Below are positions 1 to 7,290 of a stretch of DNA of 64,000 nt, in pieces; position 1 is the first letter of the stretch, and each line of letters starts with the position of its first letter. Below the pieces are notes generated by a model. The model had not been told where the DNA came from, ran no database searches, and worked only from the letters and a program-made list of their open reading frames with translations. The stretch is from Chitinophaga arvensicola (GTDB lineage Bacteria; Bacteroidota; Bacteroidia; Chitinophagales; Chitinophagaceae). Position numbers and translations under genes: made by a program. The stretch covers positions 1,623,022 to 1,687,021 of the forward strand of contig NZ_FOJG01000001.1 in the NCBI RefSeq assembly GCF_900110835.1, in the 5' to 3' direction.

Positions 1-17
1 CAGTAGGTAAGAATAAA

Positions 18-536
18 ATGGTGAACGACAGTTTTAACCGGTTAACCTCTCTGGGGGAAATTGGTTTTTCGGAAGATGATCACCTGGTTTTTTATGAGGA
101 GAATCAGGCAGTGGTGTTATGGGGTATTGCGAAAGCAGACCTGCCGGCTCCCAATCCGCCGGTGTATGGCACTTACGATAGTGCACGCCAGGAATGGTTT
201 ATGGATGCTGATACCACGGAACATTTTTTATTGTCGATGGCCTGGTGGAACGGCGCCCTGGGCGGACTTACCCATACCGCTTTTACGGACCTGGAAGAAG
301 ACCTGACCCCGGAGCGCATCGCTGCTGTTACCGCCAACTGGCAGGAGCAACCGGGTGTATCCAACCAATTGTTGCGATTCTTTACCAACGATTTTGAAGA
401 TATCCTGGTGTTTTCCACGGAGCAAAACGGGCAGGTAAATGGCGTATATGCAGGCACCAACCGCCAGGAAAAATATAAAGCTATGCTGCATACACTGCAG
501 ATGGAATGGTGCTATCGTTCAGACCGGGACGAATAA
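18..536 (+). CDS. SMI1/KNR4 (SUKH)-like protein, probably cut at the left edge
   Basis: From the first ATG this reads 172 residues, but the frame stays open to the window edge, so the true start may lie outside. The segment around residues 27-50, with EENQAVVLWGI followed by PNPPVY, resembles the part of SMI1/KNR4 (SUKH) proteins that contains an E-N-Q-x-V-x-x-W-G stretch. Many SUKH proteins are immunity proteins against contact-dependent toxins, but no toxin gene is visible here. It has no signal peptide or membrane segment and is rich in Trp and acidic residues. Its 3' end overlaps the convergent DUF4184 gene by 25 bp. The family assignment is tentative. Confidence 0.6.
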   Translation: MVNDSFNRLTSLGEIGFSEDDHLVFYEENQAVVLWGIAKADLPAPNPPVYGTYDSARQEWFMDADTTEHFLLSMAWWNGALGGLTHTAFTDLEEDLTPERIAAVTANWQEQPGVSNQLLRFFTNDFEDILVFSTEQNGQVNGVYAGTNRQEKYKAMLHTLQMEWCYRSDRDE

Positions 537-1261
537 TAGCGGTACCAGCCTACCGTGAATAGCAGTCCGTAGAAAACGCCGCCCAGCGCTACGGCGAGAT
601 AATCCATTCCTTTGCAGGGAATGTGATGGACGTATTCATTAACAATCAATACCACTCCGCTTATAACAGTTACCATCGTCCAGAAAAAGGCCTGCTGAGC
701 AGTACTTTTTTTCGGGAGACTGTTTACCCGTGGGATCTTCAGAAAAAAGTACAGCAGGATCAGTAATCCGGCAACGGAGCTGAGGTACTGCATGAGATAC
801 CACATTTTCATCGGATGCTGTACCACTATGATATCCTTTTGGAGGAACGCAAGGTGGGTAACAAATCCGCCTTCTCCATGTGTAAACGCATCCAGAAAGA
901 AATGGGTGAGTACGCCAAGTATAATAGAAGATAGCACTACCCAGTAATGCTGACGGAAATAACTGTTCCAGTTGAATGTGCGGAACAGCTGTAGCCTCGT
1001 ACCTGCCCATGCCGGCAGGTAAGGCAGCAGCATAGGTTTTACCACCTGGTGGTATAGCCAGGCCAGTAGCAGTGCTAACGGTATATCATATACGAAAATT
1101 CCCCACCACTGATGGCCGCTGTTAAAATAGGGATTCAGTAAAATAAAATAGTAGAAGTCCGGTACCATGCTGCCGATAATCAGACCGGTGGCAGAAAGGT
1201 ATTGCCGGGAGGTATTGGTAAAGGGAACAACTATCGCTGCGTGTGATATTGTGAATGGCAT
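512..1261 (-). CDS. DUF4184 family membrane protein
   Basis: This 249-residue protein begins MPFTISHAA and has GSMVPD at residues 30-35 and HFFLDAFTH at 120-128. That is the pattern of DUF4184, a family of multi-pass proteins with conserved His and Asp residues reminiscent of membrane-bound metal-dependent hydrolases. I read about six hydrophobic segments (near residues 22-40, 55-75, 105-125, 150-170, 185-205 and 220-240). The function of the family is unknown. The gene stands alone and is convergent with the gene at 18-536. The 170 bp upstream are very AT-rich and shared with the divergent YceI gene. Confidence 0.85.
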   Translation of the reverse strand: MPFTISHAAIVVPFTNTSRQYLSATGLIIGSMVPDFYYFILLNPYFNSGHQWWGIFVYDIPLALLLAWLYHQVVKPMLLPYLPAWAGTRLQLFRTFNWNSYFRQHYWVVLSSIILGVLTHFFLDAFTHGEGGFVTHLAFLQKDIIVVQHPMKMWYLMQYLSSVAGLLILLYFFLKIPRVNSLPKKSTAQQAFFWTMVTVISGVVLIVNEYVHHIPCKGMDYLAVALGGVFYGLLFTVGWYRYYSSRSER

Positions 1262-1433
1262 CTTCTAATGGTAATTGTACATAAATTTAAATTAATTATA
1301 ATAATTTATGTGGGTATTATAAAGAAATGTTAATGTTACAATCGTCCATCATTTCCGGTAAAATGTCCAACGCAAGTGAACGGGTTTACACTTACTTTTA
1401 TAAGGTCTTTGAAAACATAAAAAACAATGTGCT

Positions 1434-1958
1434 ATGGCAAACTGGAAAATTGATGAATCACACAGTGAAATAGGATTCAAAGTTAAACATCTCATGATTA
1501 CAAACGTGAGTGGATATTTTACCCGTTTCACCGGGACGATCCAGACGGACAGCGACGACTTTCATGACGCTACTATTTCTTTTGAAGCAGCGGCAGATAG
1601 TATCGATACGCAGAACAGGCAGCGCGATGAACATCTGCGCAATGGCGAATTTTTTGACGCAGCGAATCACCCCAAGATCAGCTTTGTCTCCAAAAGAGTA
1701 AAAAAGATCGATGACGAACAGTATAAATTACTGGGTGATCTGACGATTAAAGGAGAAACACATCCTATTGAACTGGAAGTGACACATGGCGGTGTTACCG
1801 TGGATCCCTACGGACAAACGAAAGCAGGTTTTGCCCTCAAAGGCCGCCTCCATCGCGCCGATTATGGCCTGCGCTGGAATGCCACCACCGAAGCAGGTGG
1901 TATTGTACTCAGCGATGAGGTGAAGCTGAATATGGAAATACAACTGGTGAAAGAATAG
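1434..1958 (+). CDS. YceI family protein, cytoplasmic form
   Basis: A 174-residue YceI-domain protein. The fold is a lipocalin-like beta barrel that binds isoprenoid-type ligands in known members. The start MANWKIDESHSEIGFKVKHL is the canonical first strand (W-x-I-D-x-x-H-S-x-x-x-F-x-V-x-H). The DPYGQTKAGF stretch and the final SDEVKLNMEIQL strand are also typical. There is no signal peptide, unlike the second YceI protein encoded at 4114-4701. It is a single gene ended by a strong hairpin. The ligand cannot be inferred. Confidence 0.92.
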   Translation: MANWKIDESHSEIGFKVKHLMITNVSGYFTRFTGTIQTDSDDFHDATISFEAAADSIDTQNRQRDEHLRNGEFFDAANHPKISFVSKRVKKIDDEQYKLLGDLTIKGETHPIELEVTHGGVTVDPYGQTKAGFALKGRLHRADYGLRWNATTEAGGIVLSDEVKLNMEIQLVKE

Positions 1959-1979
1959 CTTTCCCACAGATAAAGTATA

Positions 1980-2026
1980 AATGCGGCGGAGCAGAAAGGA
2001 CATCCTTCTTGTTCCGCCGCATTTTG
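1980..2026 (+). terminator. Intrinsic terminator after YceI
   Basis: AATGCGGCGGA at the left arm pairs with TCCGCCGCATT at the right arm, with a further internal AGAAAGGA/TCCTTCT pairing, followed by a T run. It sits 22 bp after the YceI stop codon. Confidence 0.85.
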
Positions 2027-2082
2027 TTAAAGAAGGAAAGCTTGCTGCTATTGGCTATCTTTGTGGCTGCTAATGAAGTCAC

Positions 2083-3366
2083 ATGAAATTTGAACAATAT
2101 AATATCTCCTCAGAAATAAAGGAAAGCCTGGAAGAAATGGGCTTTAAAAAGCCTACGGATATACAATTCAAGGCGATTCCCTCTATCCTGAACGGAGACG
2201 ATGTAATGGCGATTGCGCAGACAGGTACCGGTAAAACCGCCGCTTTTGCCATTCCCATCCTGCACCGCCTGCAGAAGGAGGATCGCCGCTACCGTAAAGA
2301 TAAATACGAAGTAAAATGCCTGGTAATGGTGCCCACCCGGGAACTGGCCATCCAGATTGCAGAAGTGTTTCAGTCGATCGCCCAGTACACCGACCTGAGC
2401 ATCCTTGCTCTTGTAGGCGGGGTGGATCAGGGACCGCAGATCAAAGTACTGGAGAAAGGCGTAGACGTACTGATTGCCACTCCTGGCCGTATGTTCGACC
2501 AGATCAACCAGGGACATATTGACCTGAGCCAGGTGAGCACCCTTGTGCTCGATGAAGCGGATCATATGCTGGATCTCGGTTTTATCCGCGATATCCGCGA
2601 TGTGATCAAACATATTCCCCGCGAGCATCAGACGCTGTTTTTTTCCGCCACCCTGAACAAAGACATTAAGGACCTGGCCTATTCTGTTGTGAATAATCCT
2701 ATCCGCATACAGATATCTCCCAAAGATCCGGTGGCTAAAAACGTTAGTCACGCCGTGGCCTTTGTGGAAATGGACGATAAACGCTTTTTCCTGGAACGCC
2801 TGATCAAGGAATTCCCTGAAAGTAAAATTCTTGTATTTGTACGTACCAAAGTGCGCGCAGAACGTGTGATGGCCGCCATGGCCCGTATTGGCATCAAATC
2901 CCTCACCATGCACGGTGGCAAGGAACAGGGCGATCGCCTGGATGTAATGGATATCTTTAAAAAGGGAGAAATCAAAGTACTGGTGACCACCGATGTAAAT
3001 GCAAGAGGAATCGACATCCCTAACGTAGACTACGTGGTGAACTACGATTTGCCGGATGTACCTGAAAATTATGTTCACCGGGTGGGTCGTACCGGCCGTG
3101 GTGTGCAGAAAGGACAGGCAGTTTCCTTCTGCAGCACGGAAGAAAAACCGGTGCTGGAAGAAATCCAGAAATTCCTGGGTAAGCCGATCACGGAAATGAA
3201 GATCAATAAAGATGATTACCGTGAAACAATCAGTTTCTCTGAAGATGTACCCAACGATAACTGGCAGCTGCTGCTCGATGAACATAATAAAGAGATGGCG
3301 GAGCTGGAGAAGAAAGTGAAGAAAAGAGCGGCGGCGAATGTGAAGAAGAAAGCGAAGAAGAAATAA
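2083..3366 (+). CDS. DEAD-box ATP-dependent RNA helicase
   Basis: A 427-residue RhlE-like DEAD-box helicase that unwinds RNA, for example in ribosome assembly or mRNA turnover. Motifs in order: Q motif GFKKPTDIQ at 20-28, Walker A AQTGTGKT at 45-52, PTRELA at 84-89, TPGR at 133-136, DEAD at 157-160, SAT at 188-190, ARGID at 307-311 and HRVGRTGR at 332-339. The last 25 or so residues are almost entirely Lys, Ala and Glu, a likely RNA-binding basic tail. A TATCTTTG hexamer-type -7 element lies at 2056-2063, but I see no good -33 partner. It is a single-gene unit ended by a hairpin. Confidence 0.96.
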   Translation: MKFEQYNISSEIKESLEEMGFKKPTDIQFKAIPSILNGDDVMAIAQTGTGKTAAFAIPILHRLQKEDRRYRKDKYEVKCLVMVPTRELAIQIAEVFQSIAQYTDLSILALVGGVDQGPQIKVLEKGVDVLIATPGRMFDQINQGHIDLSQVSTLVLDEADHMLDLGFIRDIRDVIKHIPREHQTLFFSATLNKDIKDLAYSVVNNPIRIQISPKDPVAKNVSHAVAFVEMDDKRFFLERLIKEFPESKILVFVRTKVRAERVMAAMARIGIKSLTMHGGKEQGDRLDVMDIFKKGEIKVLVTTDVNARGIDIPNVDYVVNYDLPDVPENYVHRVGRTGRGVQKGQAVSFCSTEEKPVLEEIQKFLGKPITEMKINKDDYRETISFSEDVPNDNWQLLLDEHNKEMAELEKKVKKRAAANVKKKAKKK

Positions 3367-3383
3367 AATGATTGAAGGATATA

Positions 3384-3416
3384 AAAGGCTGTTCCATCAG
3401 GAATGGCCTTTTTTAA
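3384..3416 (+). terminator. Intrinsic terminator after DEAD-box helicase
   Basis: AAAGGC-TTCC pairs with GGAA-GGCCTTTTTT, giving a short GC stem with a T tract, 18 bp after the helicase stop codon. Confidence 0.85.
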
Positions 3417-3426
3417 TGCGATAAAG

Positions 3427-3443
3427 TTGGCAAAAAATGCCAA
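3427..3443. promoter_or_regulatory. Palindrome, possible operator for the HTH-like gene
   Basis: TTGGCA, five A residues, then TGCCAA: a perfect 6-bp inverted repeat. It lies just before TTTATTTG (3444-3451), one mismatch from the Bacteroidota -7 element TAnnTTTG. A repressor bound here would block the promoter of the genes starting at 3463 and 3522. Autoregulation is inferred, not shown. Confidence 0.4.
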
Positions 3444-3462
3444 TTTATTTGTAATTTCAAGG

Positions 3463-3525
3463 ATGAAGATCATAGCAAAATCATCAGGAGTATCTATAGA
3501 TGTTTTAGTTCAATTGGTTTTATGA
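3463..3525 (+). CDS. Possible 20-codon leader peptide coupled to the next gene
   Basis: A short frame reads MKIIAKSSGVSIDVLVQLVL and its TGA overlaps the ATG of the following gene as ATGA (3522-3525). Such an overlap usually means translational coupling. The peptide resembles nothing I know; it could be a coupled leader, the remnant of a longer upstream partner, or chance. It lies between the palindrome and the HTH-like gene. Confidence 0.3.
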   Translation: MKIIAKSSGVSIDVLVQLVL

Positions 3526-4049
3526 GCCAGAAGAAATCAAAAATTCAGAAATCTAAGGATGAGTTGGAAGCGTCTTTTGTTTTTCCGGTAAAGCTCTCTC
3601 AACAGCATAAGAAAGAAGCGGCGCTGCTGCTGGCGGAGGCAAGGAAGAAGCGGCGACAGGAAGCCTCGGATAAGGACAAGCTGATCAGTGGTCTGTTAAG
3701 CCTCCGTTTCCAATTGGAAGACTATATCAATGGAAATACCTTTAATCCGGATTTGTCATTTGGCTATTTTTTGAGTGAATATGTGAGTTTATTGGAGAAG
3801 AAAAGGAAAGTATTTGCAGAAGAGATCAGCATAGATGAAACACTGTTAAGCCAGTTAATTAATTTAAAACGTGACCCGCCTGATTATGTAACAGTCAGAT
3901 TGGAGTTGCATTCCAATCGTGCTATCCCGGCCGATTACTGGTATCGGCTGGTGGAGAAAAGGAGGGAACATTTTATTAGAACAGATAAGTCGATCAGGAA
4001 AAAAGAAAAGCAGTTTGTACAGAACAAACTTAATGTTCACATCAGTTAG
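3522..4049 (+). CDS. HTH/antitoxin-like protein of unknown role
   Basis: A 175-residue, highly charged protein with no signal peptide. The stretch at about 104-140, ISIDETLLSQLINLKRDPP then VRLELHSNRAIPADYW, has the rhythm of the helix-turn-helix segment of HigA-type antitoxins (L-S-x-L-x-N-x-x-R, then a helix with RLE). It is followed by W-x-R-L-V-E-K, as in a Bacteroidota family of plasmid-maintenance-like regulators. The first 45 residues are Lys- and Glu-rich and probably helical. No toxin gene is adjacent: upstream is only a 20-codon frame and downstream is a bidirectional terminator. The regulator reading is an inference. Confidence 0.65.
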   Translation: MSQKKSKIQKSKDELEASFVFPVKLSQQHKKEAALLLAEARKKRRQEASDKDKLISGLLSLRFQLEDYINGNTFNPDLSFGYFLSEYVSLLEKKRKVFAEEISIDETLLSQLINLKRDPPDYVTVRLELHSNRAIPADYWYRLVEKRREHFIRTDKSIRKKEKQFVQNKLNVHIS

Positions 4050-4062
4050 ATAAAATAAAAAA

Positions 4063-4086
4063 CGGTCCCGGCTTACACCGGGACCG
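4063..4086. terminator. Bidirectional intrinsic terminator
   Basis: CGGTCCCGG, a 6-base loop, then CCGGGACCG: a perfect 9-bp GC stem between two convergent genes. An A run lies on the left and no strong T run on the right, so it fits best as terminator for the minus-strand YceI gene. Confidence 0.75.
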
Positions 4087-4113
4087 ACACTCAAAACACT
4101 ATCTAATCTGTAA

Positions 4114-4701
4114 CTATTGCTTTACTGCTTCTAAGTTCACCGTGATATCAACAGTAGGAGCTACTGCCCACACACCGGAAGGTAATTTGTCTGCATATTT
4201 TACACCGAAATCAAGACGGTTAATAGTCGCTTTAGCGGTGAACCCTGCTCTTCTTAAACCCCATGGATCTTTAATTACACCGTTGTAAGTAACGTCGAAG
4301 GTTACACGTTTTGTAGTGTTGCGGATAGTAAGATCTGCTAACAGTACATATTTGTCGCCTGCTACTTTCTTAAAGGAAACACTTTTCAGGGTGAGAGAAG
4401 GATATTCTGCCACATTGAAGAAGTCGTCTGTTTTCAGGTGACCATCACGCTGATCTACACCAGTGGAGATGCTGGTAGCATCTACGGTGAAGTCTATTTT
4501 TGCATTCTGGAAATTAGTGCTGTCGGCGGTTTCAATGGTGCCATTGAATTTGGTGAAATGGCCTTGTACATAGCTCAGTCCAAGGTGTTTTACACCAAAG
4601 TTGATGCTGGTATGCGCAGGATCCGCATTCCATTTTACCTGTGCAAAAGTGACGATACTGGCTAAAACCAGGAGGGTGGTGAAAAAGAAACTTTTCTTCA
4701 T
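4114..4701 (-). CDS. YceI family protein, secreted form
   Basis: A 195-residue protein with a signal peptide (MKKSFFFTTLLVLASIVTFAQ, cut near residue 20) followed by the YceI core: VKWNADPAHTSINFGVKHL at the first strand and DPWGLRRAGF later. It should be a periplasmic lipocalin-like binding protein. It is the last gene of the minus-strand MarR-DoxX-YceI unit, 30 bp behind DoxX. YceI is often induced with stress or thiol-related genes under MarR control. The ligand is unknown. Confidence 0.93.
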   Translation of the reverse strand: MKKSFFFTTLLVLASIVTFAQVKWNADPAHTSINFGVKHLGLSYVQGHFTKFNGTIETADSTNFQNAKIDFTVDATSISTGVDQRDGHLKTDDFFNVAEYPSLTLKSVSFKKVAGDKYVLLADLTIRNTTKRVTFDVTYNGVIKDPWGLRRAGFTAKATINRLDFGVKYADKLPSGVWAVAPTVDITVNLEAVKQ

Positions 4702-4731
4702 GATTGCTTTTTTATTGAGTTGAATAAATTG

Positions 4732-5166
4732 TTATCTGGAAAGTTGACGGTCGGCAGACCAGCGGCCGGCGCCTTTAATGATCAGGGCGATGTTGATACC
4801 GATCACCAGCAGGTGATATTCAAATCCCTCTCCTGCCTGTGTGCCGCCCCAGTTCATAAAGAACCCGTTAGCTGAATGTATGTTCATGGCCACCAGCATA
4901 ATCACGGTGAGCATGGCTGCCCAGATCCTGGTGGTAAAGCCGAAGAGGATCAGCAGGGAGCCGATGCTTTCAGTGAATATTACCAGGAACGCCAGGATAG
5001 CAGGTGTTCCCTGTGAGGTGAAATAGCCCATGGTGGCTTTAAAACCATAGCCTCCGAATAAGCCCAGTAATTTCTGTGCGCCATGTGGTAACATCACCAA
5101 TGCTACGGTGATACGAACTATAAACGAAGTAAGGTTGTCGTCTGTTCGAAGTAATCGTTTAAACAT
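4732..5166 (-). CDS. DoxX family membrane protein
   Basis: A 144-residue inner-membrane protein with four hydrophobic segments. The early LPHGAQKLLGLFGGYG and the later AMLTVIMLVAMNIHS are typical of DoxX/DUF417-like proteins. Members associate with oxidative or thiol stress systems, but no enzymatic activity is established for this one. It lies 61 bp downstream of marR and 30 bp upstream of the YceI gene. An 18-bp near copy of the element in front of marR lies at 5198-5215, so the same regulator probably controls it. Confidence 0.92.
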   Translation of the reverse strand: MFKRLLRTDDNLTSFIVRITVALVMLPHGAQKLLGLFGGYGFKATMGYFTSQGTPAILAFLVIFTESIGSLLILFGFTTRIWAAMLTVIMLVAMNIHSANGFFMNWGGTQAGEGFEYHLLVIGINIALIIKGAGRWSADRQLSR

Positions 5167-5197
5167 AAGGGTATATTTATTGTCGTTTGTACCTTTA

Positions 5198-5215
5198 TTG
5201 TATATACAACAGTTG
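5198..5215 (+). promoter_or_regulatory. MarR-type operator before doxX (site A)
   Basis: TTGTATATACAACAGTTG. The first part, TTGTATATACAA, is a perfect palindrome. Seventeen of 18 bases match site B upstream of marR, in opposite orientation. It lies between marR and doxX, 32 bp from the doxX start. Confidence 0.65.
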
Positions 5216-5227
5216 AGGCAAAAAAAA

Positions 5228-5680
5228 TCAACTACGGAGTTTGTCCAGCAATTCGCTGATGGTAGCCACTTCTTCCGGGGTCAGTTTTTTGGTAATTTCC
5301 CGGTGATTCTTCTCCATAATAGGATCCAATTCGCGTAATAAAGCCTTGCCCTTTTCTGTGATCTCAATTTCTACTTTACGACGGTTGCTGTCGCACTGCT
5401 CACGGGTCAATAATCCTTTCTGGCGTAATTTCTCCACCAGCCTGGTGGCATTGCTCATTTTGTCCATCATACGCTCCTGGATATCCAGCAGGTTTAATGC
5501 GCGGGGACTGCTCCCGCGAAGTATCCGTAATACATTGAATTGCTGGGCAGACAGGTCATACTGCTTCAACGCCTGATTAGCGCTTACCTCCAGCCAATTA
5601 CCGGTAAAGATGATATTGAGCATGGCTTTTTGGTATTCGTCCTTAAATCTCGTTTGTTTCAGTTCCTCTTCCAGTTTCAT
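5228..5680 (-). CDS. MarR family transcriptional regulator
   Basis: A 150-residue winged-helix regulator. Helix-turn-helix region: QFNVLRILRGSSPRALNLLDIQ then ATRLVEKLRQKGLL (about 45-95). Wing: REQCDSNRRKVEIEITEKG (about 97-115). MarR proteins are usually dimeric repressors released by a ligand or by oxidation. This protein has one Cys in the wing, so redox sensing is possible but unproven. It is the first gene of a MarR-DoxX-YceI unit. A good promoter (5710-5740) is directly followed by operator-like site B, so autorepression is likely. Confidence 0.93.
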   Translation of the reverse strand: MKLEEELKQTRFKDEYQKAMLNIIFTGNWLEVSANQALKQYDLSAQQFNVLRILRGSSPRALNLLDIQERMMDKMSNATRLVEKLRQKGLLTREQCDSNRRKVEIEITEKGKALLRELDPIMEKNHREITKKLTPEEVATISELLDKLRS

Positions 5681-5691
5681 AATTACATTTA

Positions 5692-5709
5692 CAACTGTTG
5701 TTTATACAA
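5692..5709 (-). promoter_or_regulatory. MarR-type operator before marR (site B)
   Basis: On the minus strand this reads TTGTATAAACAACAGTTG, one base different from site A. It abuts the -7 element of the marR promoter, so binding would cover the transcription start. Confidence 0.65.
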
Positions 5710-5740
5710 CAAAGGTAGTTGTATTTTTCATTCTGCCAAA
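5710..5740 (-). promoter_or_regulatory. Bacteroidota-type promoter of marR
   Basis: Minus strand: TTTG (5740-5737), 19 bases, then TACCTTTG (5717-5710), matching the -33 TTTG and -7 TAnnTTTG elements of Bacteroidota housekeeping promoters with normal spacing. Confidence 0.7.
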
Positions 5741-5751
5741 TTTTTCCATAT

Positions 5752-5796
5752 AAAAGAGGAAAGGGGAGGATCATTGATCTTCCCCTTTCCTTTTAT
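5752..5796 (-). terminator. Intrinsic terminator after SDR gene
   Basis: On the minus strand AGGAAAGGGGAAGAT pairs with ATCCTCCCCTTTCCT, followed by a T-rich tail. It lies 13 bp past the stop codon of the SDR gene that ends at 5809. Confidence 0.8.
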
Positions 5797-5808
5797 GATG
5801 TAAGTGGT

Positions 5809-6549
5809 TTAGCTGTTTAATCCGCCGTCGATAGTAAGGGCAGAACCATTGATATAGCCGCTTTCCGGACCAGCCAGGAAACTCACCAGGTCGGCCACAT
5901 CTGTTGCCTGGCCATAATGTCCCAGGGCGATATGCTGCCGCTGGAAGTCGGAATGGGGGCCGTCGGCCGGATTCATGTCCGTATCTACCGGTCCTGGCTG
6001 TACCAGGTTGGTAGTAATACCTCTTGCACCAAGATCGCGGGCCAGGCCTTTGTTAAAGGCGGTAAGAGCCGATTTACTCATGCTGTACAGGGTGCCATAA
6101 GGGCCTACAACCCGATCCGCCATGCAACTGCCGATAGTAATGATCCTTCCTCCTTTCTCCATGTGTTTGGTGGCGGCCTGGGTGGCTACGAAAACAGCGC
6201 GGGTATTAACAGCCATGGTTTGTTCGTAATCTTCCAGGGTATAATCCGAAAACGGTTTCATAACAGCGACACCGGCATTGTTAACGAGTATGTCTATGCG
6301 GCCGTGCGTAGTGATAGTATGATCCACTGCGGCGACAACTGCATTTACATCGGCACTGTCGGCCGCTATAGCGGAGGCTTTCTCTCCTTTGGCACTTAAT
6401 TCTTCCACCAGCGTATTGGCTGCGGTGGCTCCTTTTACATAGGTAAACACAACGGTGGCACCCTCTCCCGCCAGGCGCTTTACAATGGCGGCGCCCATAC
6501 CCCTGCTTCCTCCTGTTACCAGGGCTATTTTGTTTTCCAGACGTTTCAT
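5809..6549 (-). CDS. SDR family oxidoreductase (FabG-like)
   Basis: A 246-residue classical short-chain dehydrogenase. Cofactor motif TGGSRGMG at 12-19, NNAG at 90-93, catalytic Ser near 141 and YSMSK at 155-159. The C-terminal SGYINGSALTIDGG is the usual FabG/SDR ending. An NADP(H) preference is suggested by the Arg after the second Gly (GGSRG). The substrate cannot be told; the DinB gene 66 bp upstream on the same strand gives no clue. A strong hairpin terminates it. Confidence 0.92.
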   Translation of the reverse strand: MKRLENKIALVTGGSRGMGAAIVKRLAGEGATVVFTYVKGATAANTLVEELSAKGEKASAIAADSADVNAVVAAVDHTITTHGRIDILVNNAGVAVMKPFSDYTLEDYEQTMAVNTRAVFVATQAATKHMEKGGRIITIGSCMADRVVGPYGTLYSMSKSALTAFNKGLARDLGARGITTNLVQPGPVDTDMNPADGPHSDFQRQHIALGHYGQATDVADLVSFLAGPESGYINGSALTIDGGLNS

Positions 6550-6615
6550 AATGAATGATTTTATGCTGGCAAAACTAGTGGCGGCAAGGGAGCTAAAGAA
6601 GAGGAGTAGAAATTG

Positions 6616-7155
6616 TTAACTACTAACTTCCATGTTAGAATTGTGCTGGAAGTACCTTTCCCGGAGTATATTAAAATGATGTACCTGGTGGCCGATAATG
6701 GTAAACCCAAGTGCGAGTACAGACATTTCTGTTTTCCAGCTCATACCCGTTCTTAGCAGCGCAGCCGCAGAGAAGTTATGAAACTGCGTGATAGTGGCGC
6801 TGCGTACGGCCTTCAGTTCGGCCAGTATTTCGGCAACACTGCGGTGATCTATCTCCGCGTTGGCGGCATAGTCGTCCTGTTCCATAGTAGGTGGAAACTG
6901 GCCATCTTTCCGGGCAAACAGCAACGCACGGTAAGAGAAAATCCGTTCGGTATCCGTAATATGTTCCAGTACATTTTTTAATGTCCATTTCCCCTCAGCA
7001 TAGGCATAGTTACCCAATGGTTCCAGCGCTCGTGCATCCAGTTCGTTCAGGGCGTTTAATGACCATTCCAAAGCAGCGTGAATAGCCAGATCCGGCACCA
7101 GGCTGATATATCGGGTATAATATCCGGGATCGGGCTGGATAGCATTTTTCTTCAT
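6616..7155 (-). CDS. DinB family protein
   Basis: A 179-residue four-helix-bundle protein of the DinB/YfiT superfamily. The predicted metal ligands are all present: His65 in VLEHITDTE, and His156 and His160 in GHQVHHFNIL. The motif GKWTLKNVLEHI is typical. Members can be thiol-dependent metalloenzymes or have unknown roles. No signal peptide. It may be cotranscribed with the SDR gene downstream (66-bp gap, no terminator seen between). Confidence 0.9.
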   Translation of the reverse strand: MKKNAIQPDPGYYTRYISLVPDLAIHAALEWSLNALNELDARALEPLGNYAYAEGKWTLKNVLEHITDTERIFSYRALLFARKDGQFPPTMEQDDYAANAEIDHRSVAEILAELKAVRSATITQFHNFSAAALLRTGMSWKTEMSVLALGFTIIGHQVHHFNILRERYFQHNSNMEVSS

Positions 7156-7290
7156 CGGTGGGTATTTTTAGGGAGATGAATATACGAACATTTTTTCCGG
7201 GGCTACAGGCGGTTACCTGCGTCAACTTATCTTATTAATAATTTTAATATATTTGTAGGGAATATCCTGACTACCTACAATCCTTATGCT

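Noticed and set aside
2110..3285. 391-codon open frame antisense to the DEAD-box helicase
   Set aside because: It mirrors a gene with all helicase motifs; the translation is rich in His, Phe and Arg in a shadow-like pattern and has no recognisable domain.
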